A DNA stretch of 64,000 nt from Diphasiastrum complanatum (Eukaryota; Streptophyta; Lycopodiopsida; Lycopodiales; Lycopodiaceae): positions 29,162,340 to 29,226,339 of the forward strand of contig CM055111.1 in the NCBI GenBank assembly GCA_029204225.1. Reading direction: 5' to 3'. Both the position numbers and the translations under genes were made by a program. Positions within the stretch are counted from its first letter, which is position 1. Each line of letters starts with the position of its first letter. Under the pieces are notes generated by a model. The model ran no database searches. It was not told the DNA's origin and saw only the letters and a program-made list of their open reading frames with translations. Shown here in pieces: positions 1-11,877 of the stretch.

Positions 1-304
1 GAGGAAACACTGGCTCAAGAATCACAATTCACAATAGGACGATGGGCGAGTTTCCACTAGACCTATTCTCCTCTAGAGAGAGAAAATATTCCCTTTAGAA
101 TCCTATTCTTGCATTTAAGCAGTCTTCACCATGCATGTGCTCCTATGTCCAATTATAGGTCTGGGCCCTCATATGATTATTAATTATTTAATACGACCAC
201 GTCCGAAATGACGTAGCATAACTAATAACCACATACAACTGGAGTGACCGGCTATCCACGTCAGGAATAATTCCGATTCCCTTGTATAGGACATGGACAT
301 AACA
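1..304 (-). repeat. 3' LTR (start only) of the chromovirus
   Basis: The sequence directly beyond the polypurine tract starts TGTTATGTCC on the minus strand, which fits the TG start of an LTR. The window ends before the LTR's far end, so its length and the target-site duplication cannot be seen. No gene lies in this stretch. Confidence 0.55.
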
Positions 305-332
305 TTCTTCCCCCCTTAAACCATTTCTATCT

Positions 333-563
333 CTAGAAATGAAAACTAGGGAAATTCTTCTTTATGCTTTCGACCCTTTCCCATGAATCATCATCCTCAG
401 TCCGGCCCTTCCACCGGATCAAGCACTCAGAGATAGAACAATTTCTGAATTGTTTGTCTCTGGTTCTGAAAACCTTTTCAGGTTCCAAAAGAACACTAAG
501 CGATGAGTCCTCCAAATGGGTAAGATCCTCCTCTGAACCAACTACTTCACCTTCATGCAAACT
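333..563 (-). pseudogene. chromodomain C-terminus of chromovirus integrase
   Basis: The minus-strand reading contains a chromodomain core: a CLIRWKG segment, then an acidic stretch, then SWERVESI. In chromoviruses this domain follows integrase and is thought to direct insertion to particular chromatin marks. It lies just after the integrase segment ending HPVFHVSRLK. It is out of frame with parts of the upstream coding region, so it is a remnant. The call rests on motif recognition and domain order. Confidence 0.75.
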
Positions 564-1600
564 TCATTTCAATCGGCTTACATGAAACACTGGGTGAGCT
601 GTAGTCTTGTTCTGAAGATCTAGTTCGTAAGCTAAAGAACCAATTTTCTTTATAATCCGAAATGGTCCACAATATCTCGTAGACGATTTATAATGCTTCC
701 CTATACTCATAGTCTTAGAATCTTTAGGTATTCTAAGATATACCAAGTCATCAACTTCAAAATCTCTGGGAGACCTCTTAAGACCGGCATAGTGCTTAGC
801 TCTATCCTGAGCACTCCGGACAATCACGGGCCACTTGCAACATTTCACGCATATCATGCAAGAAATCTGCAACTTTCTAGATCTTAACATACTTTGTCTC
901 CACATTTACCGGAGATCTAGGTTGAAAACCGTATATCAACATAAACGGACTATTAAGTTCTCAATATATCCTCCATAGTTTGATTAGTTCTCTCAGTCTG
1001 GCCATCTAATTCAGGATGATCAGAAGAACTAAAACTAAGCGAGGTTTCAAGCTTATGGAATACAACTGACCAAAAGTGACCTGTAAACTTAGGATCTCTA
1101 TCACTAACTATATCACTTGGTAGTCCATAAAGCCTAAATAATCTTTCCACAAAGATCTGGGCTAAATCCAAGGCCTTAGCAGTTGACTTGACTGGTATAA
1201 AAGTAGCTAACTTTGTCAACCTGTCCACCACAACCCAAATAGAATCATTTTGGTGTTGGGTCCTTGGAAGTCCAACCACAAAATCCATAGATATACTTTT
1301 CCACTGTTTCTGAGGGATATCTAGGGGATGTAGTAACCCTTCAGTCTTTAAGCGTTCAGCTTTGGCTAACTGGAAAGGTCTACACCTAACCAGATAAGAC
1401 TCGACAAATGGCTTGATTTTCGACCAATGAAACTATCTTCTGACCAAGTCCAAAGTCCTCTGTATACCCGGATGACCTGCACAGGGAACGTCATGACATT
1501 CATGAAGAATCTTTTTCTTTAAATCATCATCCGCCGGTACACAAATTTTCCCATTCCGAAATAGTAACCCACCTCGGATAGAGAACTATTCCGCTATCTT
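564..1600 (-). pseudogene. chromovirus integrase, broken
   Basis: The minus strand encodes an integrase core with MDFVVGLP (first catalytic Asp), IVSDRDPKF (second Asp) and DGQTERTNQ (Glu), and the GPF/Y-like end HPVFHVSRLK. The N-terminal zinc-binding part (about 1300-1500) is recognisable but one cysteine of the CxxC pair is replaced (CRPF). The frame changes near 905-950, so no single protein is made. It joins cDNA to host DNA in the intact family. Confidence 0.8.
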
Positions 1601-1630
1601 TTTATCTTTCCTAGGAACCTGAGACCCTTG

Positions 1631-2146
1631 TCAGTAAATCTCTATTCCATTCTCATTTTTTCCTGTCTCCACCATCTTCCAGATGGGACCAAAATGAGAA
1701 TTTGATTCACATTTTCCTCTCAGTGAAAGATATAGATCAGTGGAAATCTGGGTGAAAGAAAGTTCATTTAACTCACTAATTTGACTAAGTGCATCCGCAG
1801 CTTGGTTAGAGCTGCCCTTGACATATCGGATCTCATGATCAAATTCCTGCATAAGCTCAGCCCAGCGAGCTTTACGACCGCTTAGATCGTTCTAATTACA
1901 AAAGTACTTCAGAGGTTGGTGATCTGTATACACTATAAACTGACTACCATAAAGGTAATGCCTCTAGGTTTTAAGTGCATGTATCACAACAAATAACTCT
2001 TTCTCCTGAGTTGTATAATTCAACTGAGGCCCCGTGAGTTTCTTGCTTTCAAACGCTATCGGCCTATCCTCCTGTAGAAGAACTGCCCCTATCAGCGAAT
2101 CACTTGTGTCAGTTTGCACGATGTAAGGTATATTAAGATTCGCGAT
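1631..2146 (-). pseudogene. chromovirus RNase H segment
   Basis: Below the RT stop at about 2147 the minus strand keeps RNase H features: a TDTSD stretch in place of the usual CDAS, RPIAFESKKL, and a TDHQPLKYF motif, ending with VKGSSNQAADALS. A stop near 1893 and others break it. RNase H removes the RNA strand after cDNA synthesis. The same order occurs in intact relatives. Confidence 0.75.
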
Positions 2147-3799
2147 CTATAAAACTGGAGATGAAGCAACCATTTGCTTGAGTTTCTCAAAGCATTGGTT
2201 CACTTCATTATTCCACTCAATAGGCTCGCTAGGTTGACCTCTCTTTTTCTTTTTATTAACTCTGCCTTTAGTCAAATTATTTAAGGGTGCTGCCACTTTA
2301 GCATAATCCTCAATTGACTTACAACAGAAAACTGTAAAACCGAGAAAAGATTTAATTTCTCTAACCGTCTTTGATATCAACCAATCAAGCACTGTCTTCA
2401 CCTTACTCTCGTCAATCTCCAGCCCACTACGGGTGATCTTATGATCGAGGTACAGCAACTCATGCTTAAATAACTCACATTTAGATTCCTTAGTGTAGAG
2501 TTTCTCTCGTCTGAGAATATCTAAGACAGTCTTAAGATGACTCAAATGCTCCTTAAGTGTTCTACTGTAGATGAGAATATCATCTAAGAATACAACCACA
2601 AACTTCCCTAGATATGGACGGAAAAGATTGTTCATCATCTGTTGGAACGTAGCTGGTGCATTCGTTAACCCAAAAGGAAGCACGAGAAATTCATAGTGAC
2701 CGAATCTCGTCCGAAAACAAGTCTTCTGCACATCATCTGGATGAATCCTAATCTGATGATATCCGGTTCTAAGATCTATCTTTGTGAAGTATTTAGCTCC
2801 ACCTAATCGATCTACCAGATCATCTATACAAGGCAAAGGATATTTATTTTTAATAGTTACTTTATTCAACCCTTTGTAGTCCACACACATCCTGAAGCAT
2901 CCATCTTTCTTCGCTTTCAGAAGAACAGGAGCGCTCCAAGGCGACTTACTTGGCTGAATATGACCCATCTTCAGGTAATTTTCAATTTGCTTAGTAATCT
3001 CTACCTCTTCTTTTTGAGAAAACCTATAAGGTTGTTTAGAGAAAGGGTGACTACCTGGAATTAACTCAATCTTCTGGTCTACCGATCTGGACGGCGGTAT
3101 TCCATGAGTTAATTCTTTTGGAAATACATCTTCGAAGTCAGACAATAACTTATTCTTCTCAATTTGCTCCTGATCTAAGTCTACCGAGTTAAGAATTTTT
3201 GATAATTCACAACTACTTAGATACATTTCAGATAAATCCAAAATTGGCATAACAAATAAAGAATAAGCTTCATACTGCGAATCAAAAATCTCCATTACAT
3301 TAGCAAATGAACTCATCCTAGATGGATGTACAAAATTGTCTCCAAACAATGTAACTATTTCTTTACCCTCCTGAAAAGAGAGAACATGCTTCTCAAAATC
3401 TATTTCAGGATGCTTATTAAATAACCACTCGTATCCTAGAATAATGTCCTTACGTGCTAAATCTAAAACATGGAAATCAATTAACTCTCTATAGTCTTGG
3501 ATCCAAACAGGGAGTCTTGGAACTTTCACATCCCACGTCTCCAACTCCGCTCCTGAAGCTAGATATACTCGATATCTATGGTTACTGGCTTCAGTTTTGA
3601 GTCCGAGTCTCTGCACAAGACCAGAGTTAATGAAATTATGAGTAGATCCACTGTCCACTAAAATACTAACTTCATGTCCATTAATAGTGCCTTTCAAGTC
3701 GTTTGACAAAAATGAAGTAGTACTGAAAGAGCAATCACACTCACAATTAATCTTATTAATTTCCAGCTTAACATTCTCTTTACCTGGCATCTCAATCAC
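2147..3799 (-). pseudogene. chromovirus protease-RT polyprotein, 550-codon open stretch
   Basis: This is the longest open part of the element. A retropepsin active site (VDSGSTHNF, Asp at about residue 49) is followed by the RT. RT motifs include MCVDYKGLNKVTIKNKYPLP (about 304-323), KIDLRTGYHQI (about 340-350, first catalytic Asp) and FLDDILIYS (404-412, catalytic DD intact). The start Met at 3799 is only the first one after a stop; in the family this region is continuous with gag. Fingers and palm look complete. The stop at the lower end separates RT from RNase H, so it is probably not functional despite intact active sites. Confidence 0.85.
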
Positions 3800-3817
3800 T
3801 TGAGCTACGCCTTTCTT

Positions 3818-4701
3818 TCATTCTAGGCATAATTTTATAACGTGTCCAGGCTAACCGCAATGGAAACAAACATTGGTCCTTCTAGCCTTTTTCCGGGACA
3901 ACTTTTTCTTTTGTCTAAATTCAGATGCAGCTTGATCCAATTCGTCGAAAAAAATTTTATTCTTATTTCCATGACTTTTCTTCTCTTTTTTCTGGCTGAG
4001 TCCGGATGATCCAGATGGATTACCCTGTAATTGCTTCCTAGATGCCACCACCGTGGAGTTGTATGCTTTCACGACACGAACTACATCATCAAAGGATTGA
4101 AGCACGTTACGCTTACACTCATTCTGATAATCTACAGGCAGACCTAGGATAAATTGCCACAGAGCCAGTTTTGCATCGAATGAGGGGACTTTATTCCATA
4201 AATCCATAAAATCTTGTAGGTACGAGTCCAAAATCCGAGTACCCATTTTGCAATTCACAAATCTTTGGTAAAAATCTGAGTCGTCCACAACCACAAACGA
4301 CTTTTTGAACACCTCCATAAACTCGTCCCATGTGGTAGGTTTAGGTTGTAAATCACACCACCACGACGAAGCTTTACCACGGAAGAACAGAATAACACTC
4401 TCAATCTTTTTCTTCTCAGGAATTCTGTGTAAATTAAAATAACTAGTCCACTTGGTTAACTAGTCATCCACAATTTCAGGCTTCTTCTCTTTCTTCTCCC
4501 CCGAAAATGGTTCAGGCTGAAAGCCCAAATTTGGAGCAAACAAAACTCTCACTTGATTTAACAGTACTTCCATTTGTTGATAACGTAAGTGTTTCAGTTG
4601 TTTATTTCATTAAGCTCTTGGCTTAATGACTGACAAATTTGCAGATAGGTAGGCATTGGCACCTGACCATTGAGAGCTGCATTTGCATTATCGTCTGCCA
4701 T
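3818..4701 (-). pseudogene. chromovirus gag with stop inside the zinc knuckle
   Basis: The minus strand from an ATG at 4701 gives a gag-like protein: a helical N-terminus, SWWCDL and TWDEF motifs typical of plant retrotransposon gag (about 4330-4420), a basic region, then the zinc knuckle CFHCG...PGHVIKLC at 3827-3868. Stops occur near 4610 and 4460, a TAG sits inside the knuckle between its second Cys and its His, and a TGA follows. Gag would form the particle and bind RNA. The many lesions argue for decay, not programmed readthrough. Confidence 0.75.
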
Positions 4702-4805
4702 ATTGATTTCCTGACATGCAAAATTTGCTTAAATTAGTCGAGATCCAATCATCAACTAATAAGTGAAATGTTCAAAACCTTCATAACAGGCTGATATCAT
4801 TCAGC

Positions 4806-6638
4806 AAGGTCTTTCACTTGTTTGAGCAATTTCTCGCAAAATCAATATCAAAACAATTAAGCAACAACCACGTTTTATGACCAATCACTAACTTTTACGA
4901 AAAAATAAGATTTTCAAAATCCGTTCGAAATGGACCAACTGTGAAAATCGATTAATCAGATCGATTTTGCAAAAACACAGGCATTGTCACAAATGTATAT
5001 CATTTCGAAAGATCCTGCATGGAACTACTCGACATGCACTGACTTTTTCAAAAAAAGTAAAAATTTTTCGTTTGTTGATCTAGAATTGCTAAAAATAGTC
5101 ACATGCAAGAATTCTACTGATCAAAATCATTGGTTACGCATGCATCATGCATTAAAGCATGCACGTAGGTCTATCCATACATTTCCATCATAAAAAAAGC
5201 ACTATACTGCATTACAAGCATGCATGCATCAGAACAATTCCAAAATTTTGCAAATTTAGTTCAAAAATTGCCAAACTTCAGACGGCCATAACTTTCTCTA
5301 CAGAACACCAAATTGGTCGTTGTAAAGCACAGTACGGAGGGAGAGTGGGTCTACAAGGCACTTGCCATGTCACCCTACACCTTTGGCTTCACAGGTGAGA
5401 GCAGTAAATGGCTGAAAAACAGGTAGGAGGGCACACTTTTTTGGAGAGGTATCATCAAAAAACACATCCCAGCCCCAAAAGCCTTGGATCAGAGGTTACA
5501 AGCACTCTACTAAGGTTCATTAGAGAGGCATAGAAGCTTCTAAAAGGTCCAGCAAGCAATCATAAGCTCAGATCATGCAAAAAATGCATTTTTGGCCTCC
5601 TTCAACAAACAAAACTTCAATATGTTGGTGTCTAATGCACATCTATCCAAATTGGATGCATGATGGCTCAAATAAGAGGCAATCCAACATATCTTTCAGA
5701 TTGTAACAATAACCAACAGGTTCAGACCCCCAATTGAGAGGTATTCATGCTTAAAAATTATCAAAAATACACTATTTTTGAAGGTTTTGAGGCCCCTAAT
5801 GGTGTCTAATCCCTACCAAACTTCATGAAAGATTAGTAATAGCTTCATTACATCTCCGAAAATGATCAAACCAATTCTTGGCTGAGAATTTTGAGATCTA
5901 CCCCAAAATTAGTCCAAAAATCATCAAAAAACCTTGTTTTTTGACCAATTCTGACCAAAATTTGTAGGGGAAATCCACAAATTCGTGCCTTCAAATCCAA
6001 ATCCCTGTAAATCCATTGCATTCAAGCACTAAAATTTCTGATTCAAGTCAAACATGGTTTCAATAGCCCATTTATGGTCCAAAAACCCCAATTTTTGGTC
6101 CAAAATCACTATCTAATCAATCTTTTGACTTTTCAACTTACATGCAATCGTTAAATTCTGTAATCAATGACTTTAAAACAACAAGTAAAATTTGGAAACG
6201 TACTACACCAGATCCTATTATCAATTCCTTGCAAAAACCATCAATTCTAGGTGAAAAATTCACTATCACGTAGAGTGTGCCTGGGTGATCCATTTATAGA
6301 TACTATCCATGTAATGTATTAACTACAAATGTTTGTCACCTAATTAGGTAAGCCATTGTACTTGGAAGTATTTGGCTTTTGTGACAACTATACATAGTAT
6401 ATACGGTCGACGAATCAGGGAATCTTGACACGGACGATGACGGTGCTATTCCATTCTGCTATGGTGTAGCTGGTGGTGAACTCATGATGAATTTTGCATG
6501 ATGATAAGTAGTCAAACCTTTCGTCTAACAGATACTCTCCCCTAATGTCTGTGTGCAAGGTCTTAAGTTTTTGACCAGTCTGTGTCAAGGTCGATGCAGA
6601 TACAGATTGTTCGACTTGTGCTAGTAAGGCTGCATACT
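4806..6638. other. noncoding stretch, probably retroelement leader or LTR debris
   Basis: No convincing coding sequence is present. The sequence is AT-rich with recurring short phrases such as CCAAAAATCATCAAAAAA and CCAAAATTTGTA, as seen in long leaders or LTRs of plant gypsy elements. Its position directly upstream of the chromovirus gag suggests 5' leader or an LTR unlike the left-edge one. Nothing further can be supported. Confidence 0.35.
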
Positions 6639-7111
6639 GTTATAGAGAGAGAATATCTACATAGTATGATTGTACTCAGGAGATGAATAAGGTGAGTAGG
6701 AGCGAAGATTAACTCCACCAAGAATAACTTCAACTTTGAACTTGAACTTAAAATTAATCTGATCTGATTGATCTATTTATAGTTTTTGATGGCACATCCC
6801 TAACGGAATGTGTCATTATCCATGTGGTAGTTGCCACGTGGGGCTACGAGATTGGATCCATAATGTAGCAAATAAGGCTGCACTATTCAATCTGTCTTAG
6901 ACGAGTTTGGAACCCATGACAGTCTATCGACTTTTGGTTGATTAGAATTTTGTTCGATAATTCCTTGAATTTAAACATGTGTCGACACTACGTGTATTTC
7001 TATAGATGGTCTCGATACCTTCGACATTGTCTCGATAATGCAAGTAAAACTGTAGACTACACATAATATGGTTCCACATTACAAATGATTTCAAGGATGA
7101 AATCTAACACT
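6639..7111 (-). repeat. LTR-like segment with TATA box
   Basis: On the minus strand a purine tract (AAAGAGAG) is followed by TGTTAGATTTC, and the segment ends in ATAACA, giving TG...CA termini about 473 bp apart. A good TATA box (TATAAATAG, minus, 6773-6781) lies inside. No matching partner LTR or clear target duplication is seen, so this may be a 3' LTR left from a deleted element. Confidence 0.35.
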
Positions 7112-7295
7112 CTCTTTGGTCCTGCACACTTTCACACCTATGGGGAAGATGTCTGAGACACAAAACCAATGATTGATCCCAATTTCCAATGTTGTCAATA
7201 GTTAGAAGCTCACCCCTCCAAAACTAGCTCAAAAACACTCAAAACTTGCTATTTTGAGACTCAAATTATGATCAAACACTCATCCTCTTGTACTT

Positions 7296-7308
7296 GGCTA
7301 TGATACCA
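7296..7308 (-). other. retrotransposon primer-binding site (initiator tRNA-Met type)
   Basis: The minus strand reads TGGTATCATAGCC, one mismatch from the TGGTATCAGAGCC complement of the plant initiator tRNA-Met 3' end. It marks the end of a 5' LTR lying to its right (about 7310-8000), which holds a minus-strand TATA-like TATATACTCC near 7640. Downstream on the minus strand there is only about 190 bp before another LTR-like piece, so the element is truncated. Confidence 0.5.
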
Positions 7309-7309
7309 T

Positions 7310-8130
7310 ATTGAATTTATGACAAAAAGGATTTAAAATGGATTCAATCAATCCACAAGAGGGATTGGATGCATTGCCATCAAGGATTCTATCATCAACT
7401 GCAAGCTAACTACCTTGAAAACAAGCAAGAACAATCTAATATTCAAGTGATTTATGATCAAATGGGATTCACATGTGTGAAATTCAGCCTCGTGTATGGA
7501 TAGGGACCTGAGCACAAAGTACTAACATTAATTGAAGCACTGAATCACAAAGAATGCGTGTAAATAGAGAGAGACACAAGCTTGATGCAAATTTCCCTCA
7601 TCCTCTTCATTATTCACATCCAAATGAGCTCCAAATTGGAGTATATACAAAAGGGAGGGAGCTGAGTTGACCGATTTCAAAGATGTGAGACATTAATTAC
7701 AGTTGTACTTTTTCCAATCATAAAGTCTCACTCTCATCCAAGGCCGACCAATGAAATTGCACCTCTTGAAAAAAAGCTACAAATTGGTAAATTTGCCTTT
7801 TGGCTACAAAACTTGACTATTTACCTACATGGCTCTTGATATTATGGACAAGCAGCTCTAGACCTATGTTTCACAATGGGAATAGGCTGCACACGTGTGG
7901 AATGACATTATGTACATGAAATTTGGCTTAATCAAGCTATATTTTGCATTATTTCTCAGATTTGAAACAATTACCTAGGGCGTGGTATGCACATATTGAT
8001 AGCAGATTTCTTCTCAATCATGTATCTACTTGAAGTGAGTGTGATTCTAACCTATATACCATGCATAAGAAAGGTTACATTACTTTGTTCATGGTGAAGG
8101 TGGATTACTTAATTCTCGCCCCATTCAAAT
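7310..8130 (-). other. probable LTR debris, no gene
   Basis: This AT-rich stretch sits just upstream (minus strand) of the primer-binding site and contains a TATA-like site, as an LTR would. Its outer terminus cannot be fixed. I see no supportable coding sequence. Confidence 0.3.
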
Positions 8131-8157
8131 GCTTTGACAAGAAAAAAATCAGTTTTT

Positions 8158-9810
8158 ATAACAAGTCACCTAACATGCAAGAGGGTTAAGAAAAAATGAG
8201 GAGCCAAAATATTTGGTGGTAAGAAAATATCATTTATCCCTCGGTGGCCGAGTTGGATAAGAATGGCTAATGCATCCTTGAACGGTAGCTTATTCTGAAA
8301 GGATGTACTTAAATATATGAAAAGAAAAGAATTTTTGAATGTGGGTAGGCCATAAGATCACTCGGTCAGGGTTGTACATGTGCCAATCTTTGGCTTAAAA
8401 TTTGTCATAAATTACATGTACGGAAACAAAGGAGTCTCATCTCAATGGTTCAGCCCAGTACCAAATTTTGAGTTATCGTGATTTAAAAACTAAAAACATT
8501 TTATAGATTTGTTGCTGTATATTGAAGGACTGTAACATTAAAAAATCTTGGTTTGTTGGAGCAAAGGGCATTAGAGGCATAAAGCCTACAAGCTCATATG
8601 CTAAAGGCACATTACAAATGTAATGCCCTCTACCAACTACATATGTTATATGCATCAAATAAGTTTACATGGTGGAAAGTTTATGTCCTTGGACTTTGAT
8701 TGACTTTTAGTTCAAGAACCCTTCCCTCGAGGAAAGTTTCACATTTACATATTAATTGTAATAGTTTCAATATTTTTAAGAAATTCCTTGGCTCAAGATG
8801 AGGGCAAAGGCTCATGTGGAGAGCCTTGCTCATTGGATGGTCTTTGCTTGAAAGTTGGAGCCCTATGGCAGGTCATGTGCATTCGCCCTTTCCTAGGATT
8901 ATGCCAAGTGTGAGTTTATTTAAATATTGATTGCTACTTTTTAGTTTGCCATAGAAGTCTCTAGTAAGCTAAGTAGATGTCATTCAACTCCTCATTGATT
9001 GTCCACCTTGAAAATTTTAGTGGAATGTTTTAGTCTTTAACAATCACATGTAATTATACCATTTGTGGTTTAAGTATAATGCAAAGTTGCATGTAAGCCT
9101 TTCCACATTCTAAGGACCTTGGACTTGGATCCTCAAATTGTGGAAAGTTTCGAGAACTTCAAACTTGACTTTCCATAAAGAAGCCCATGGGCTTTATAGA
9201 ACTAAGGATTAAATTTTAACCTAGAATGTGTATGTGGTAGGTGGCAAACAATCGTTTATTGTCCATGTAAACATTCTACCCATTCCTAACTTGCTCCGAA
9301 TATATAATAAAACTTAAGTAAAGAATTTAGTGAGAAATTTGTTTCACATTGTTGAAGAGCATTAAATGTTGCAAAGCTTGGGATCTCCAAAGAAATTATG
9401 TTTAGTCCATGTTCTCCGAAAAGCACTTTTGGCATTAGGAGTACATTTTTTGGCCTATTATGAACTTTGAAAGTGTTCTCATCTATTTTTTTGGTGTAAC
9501 TTTCAGGTTATAAATAAGAATTCAAAAAAACAACATATAGGAGAGTCTTAAAAAAAAAAGAATTATAACTCGTATAGGTGCATGAGACCAAAAACAATTC
9601 AACCATAAGAAAGGTGTCCCTTGCTATCCATTATGGTCGGATAAAATCTTTCATATAACCTTCACACCCAATTCAACAGTTGTGATTCAATGGTAAGAAC
9701 TGAAAAGAACATTTCCAAGTGCAAAAAATCTCGAGGGTGCAAACTCTACCACCTTGATGCTTTTCCCTTATCTAGGGTCACCCTGGCCCTCTTAGTGTCA
9801 ACAACTTACA
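8158..9810. repeat. unclassified repeat, copy 1 of a direct duplication
   Basis: Several blocks recur in the same order and orientation in the copy at about 9965-10880. Examples are ACAAGTCACCTAACATGC at 8163 and 9969, GAGTTGGATAAGA near 8250 and 10040, GCCAAGTGTGAGTTT near 8904 and 10242, and GAGCATTAAATGTTGCAAAG near 9356 and 10388. The copies differ by many substitutions and by a large insertion or deletion, since copy 1 is about 700 bp longer. No coding capacity or transposon terminus is recognised. Confidence 0.65.
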
Positions 9811-9964
9811 AAAGTTATTACCTCAGTATTATAAGACTTCAATGATTTTGATTGCAAAATTTTCAGGGTTTTAATGTGGGCTAGTGAGCATTGTTTTTTG
9901 AAGATTTGTTCGAAAGAAAGTCTATTTGGGCTTGCCCACTACCACGAGGACAAATCACCCACAA

Positions 9965-10880
9965 TAACAAGTCACCTAACATGCTAGAGGGTGAAGAAAA
10001 AATAAGGAGCCAAAAATATCATTCATCCCTTAGAGTAGTTGAGTTGGATAAGATGGTTAATGCATTCGTGAAGAGCAACTTGAAATGATAGAGCTAAATT
10101 TGTGAAAGGGGTTCTTTGAATGTGGTAGGCCATGGGGCCCAAAGAGGCACATGTGGAGAGCCTTCCTGATGTGATGGCCTTTGCTTGAGGTGGGGGCTTT
10201 AGGGCAAGGCCGAGTGCATTGACCTTCCCTAGAATTAAGCCAAGTGTGAGTTTTTTCAATATTATATGCCCAATCATTGGTTGTCCACCTAAATATTCTA
10301 CCCATTGCTAACCACCTCCAAATACATAATGATCATTAAGTAAAGGATTTTGTAAGAAGAAGGCATTAAATAAAGCACATTGTTGAAGAGCATTAAATGT
10401 TGCAAAGGTTGGGATTCCACAATACATGAAGACAAAGAATGTTCTCAAAATGCCAAACTAAAGATTATGGACTTCAATATTAACCTCACCTATTTTTTTG
10501 GCATATTATGAACTTTGAAAATGAATGCACCTATTCTTTTGGCATAATATAGAAGCTTGTAAAAGTAATATAACAAAAACATTATGCACATGAGAGAGTC
10601 TTACAAAAAGTGGCGGAAAGATTTTAAATCGTAAAGATGCATGAGTAAGACAAAAAGAATTCAACCATAAAAAGGGCCTCCCTCGCTATCCTTTACGGTT
10701 GGAAAATGTCTTTCATATAACCTTTACATCAAGTTCAATAGCTGTAAAATAGTGGCAAAATTATGCAAAGATCTCTAAAGACAATTTTCAAGTACAAAAA
10801 GTCTTGTGGTTGCAAGCTTTCCCACAATGATGCTTTGCCCTTGTTAGGAATCATCGTTGGCCCTCTCGAAAGTACTTTTC
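9965..10880. repeat. unclassified repeat, copy 2 of a direct duplication
   Basis: This is the shorter, diverged partner of 8158-9810 with blocks in the same order, ending in the GATGCTTT...CCCTTG...GGCCCTC segment shared with the end of copy 1 near 9755-9800. It is followed by a poly-C tract. No gene is visible. Confidence 0.65.
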
Positions 10881-10891
10881 ATCCCTCCCCA

Positions 10892-10919
10892 CCCCCCCCC
10901 CCCCCCCCCCCCCCCCCCC
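10892..10919 (+). repeat. homopolymer (C)28
   Basis: An uninterrupted run of 28 C, preceded by CCCTCCCCA and followed by ACCCC. It abuts the end of the second 8-10 kb repeat copy. Exact length may be affected by sequencing. Confidence 0.9.
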
Positions 10920-10920
10920 A

Positions 10921-11877
10921 CCCCTTGTTTTTGCTTGCCAAAAAACCTATATCCATTAAAAAAGCATACAATTTTTTTTACAAATTATTATTATAATACG
11001 TTTCCAAAGCCTACATGCCTGAGCTTTGTACAGGGTATGAGTCGATTAAATATCAAACTTTAGGTTATCATTTTTATATAGATTAGCAACTAAATGTTTT
11101 TAGCTAAGAATTAATGTCTATTAACTACAGTTTGGCTCTAGACTCTAGTATGCTCTCTACTAGGCCCTTACTAAAGTTTTAATAAGTTGCATGCCTCGTG
11201 TTAAACCATGAAGACTATAAAAGTATTTTCACATCTTGGTTGATATTTTATATGAACAAAATGCACAAATTGACATTTGATATTGCACCACTTAGAATGG
11301 GGATCTAATTTTGAGAAAAGTAAAAATGAAAATTTTCATGACAAGAAATAATGGCCTCATCAAGCTTTGTATCAAAATTTAAGCCTTTTTAAAATAGAAC
11401 TAATAATCTTTGGGCCAACGAATTGCTAAAAAGCCTATCAAAATTCAACTTATTAAGTTTTGTGTGACGTTGTAAAAAAAAAATTTTACAAGCATTGCCC
11501 GGGTGGCAAGTGGGTTTTGCGCCCATGCTTCCTCCTAAAATTAAGGGGGGGAGTTGGCCCTTTGAGGCCATTCTGCCGAGGAAGGGCCTTCAGTGGAGGG
11601 TGGTAGCATAAAGCGGAAGTCCCTTCCCATGACGCAACAGCAGGGGGGTGGACCTTCCCCGACATGAAAACATTTTCGCAATTTTATCTTATGAGCAAAA
11701 GGTGCACGTAAGAAAAGGTAAGTTTTTTTACACATACCTTCCGAATGCCGGAAGGTGCATGTCCAAAGTTTTGAAAACACACAAAAAGGAGTCGCATGGA
11801 TTCCGTGCAGGGAGACGCCTCCCTTTGATAAAAGAAAAAGTGATTTTAGGAAGGGAGATAAAAGTGTTCTCTCCCTG
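10921..11877. other. no gene seen
   Basis: AT-rich sequence without a supportable coding region, followed by a mixed stretch (11500-11870) leading into the minisatellite. Open frames here are short and show no family motif. Confidence 0.4.

Larger units (their letters stand above)
1..4805 (-). mobile_element. Ty3/gypsy chromovirus, decayed, minus strand
   Basis: Reading the minus strand from about 4701 downward gives gag, zinc knuckle, protease, RT, RNase H, integrase and a C-terminal chromodomain, the order of plant Ty3/gypsy chromoviruses. A polypurine tract (AAGGGGGGAAG on the minus strand, about 307-317) is followed by TGTTATGTCC, taken as the start of the 3' LTR, which runs off the left edge. 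A weak primer-binding-like sequence (TGATATCAG, minus, near 4792-4800) lies above gag. No copy of the 3' LTR start is visible to the right, so the 5' LTR appears lost or replaced. Several stops and frameshifts break the coding region, so this copy cannot be autonomous. Lineage within chromoviruses is not assigned. Confidence 0.88.

Noticed and set aside
8247-8265. tRNA-like A box (TGGCCGAGTTGGATAAG)
   Set aside because: No matching B box at the right distance and no cloverleaf; the partner copy near 10035 has lost the match. A very old SINE cannot be excluded but is not supported.
10892-10919. Proline-rich protein through the poly-C run
   Set aside because: The proline run is the homopolymer itself; the surrounding frame has no support.
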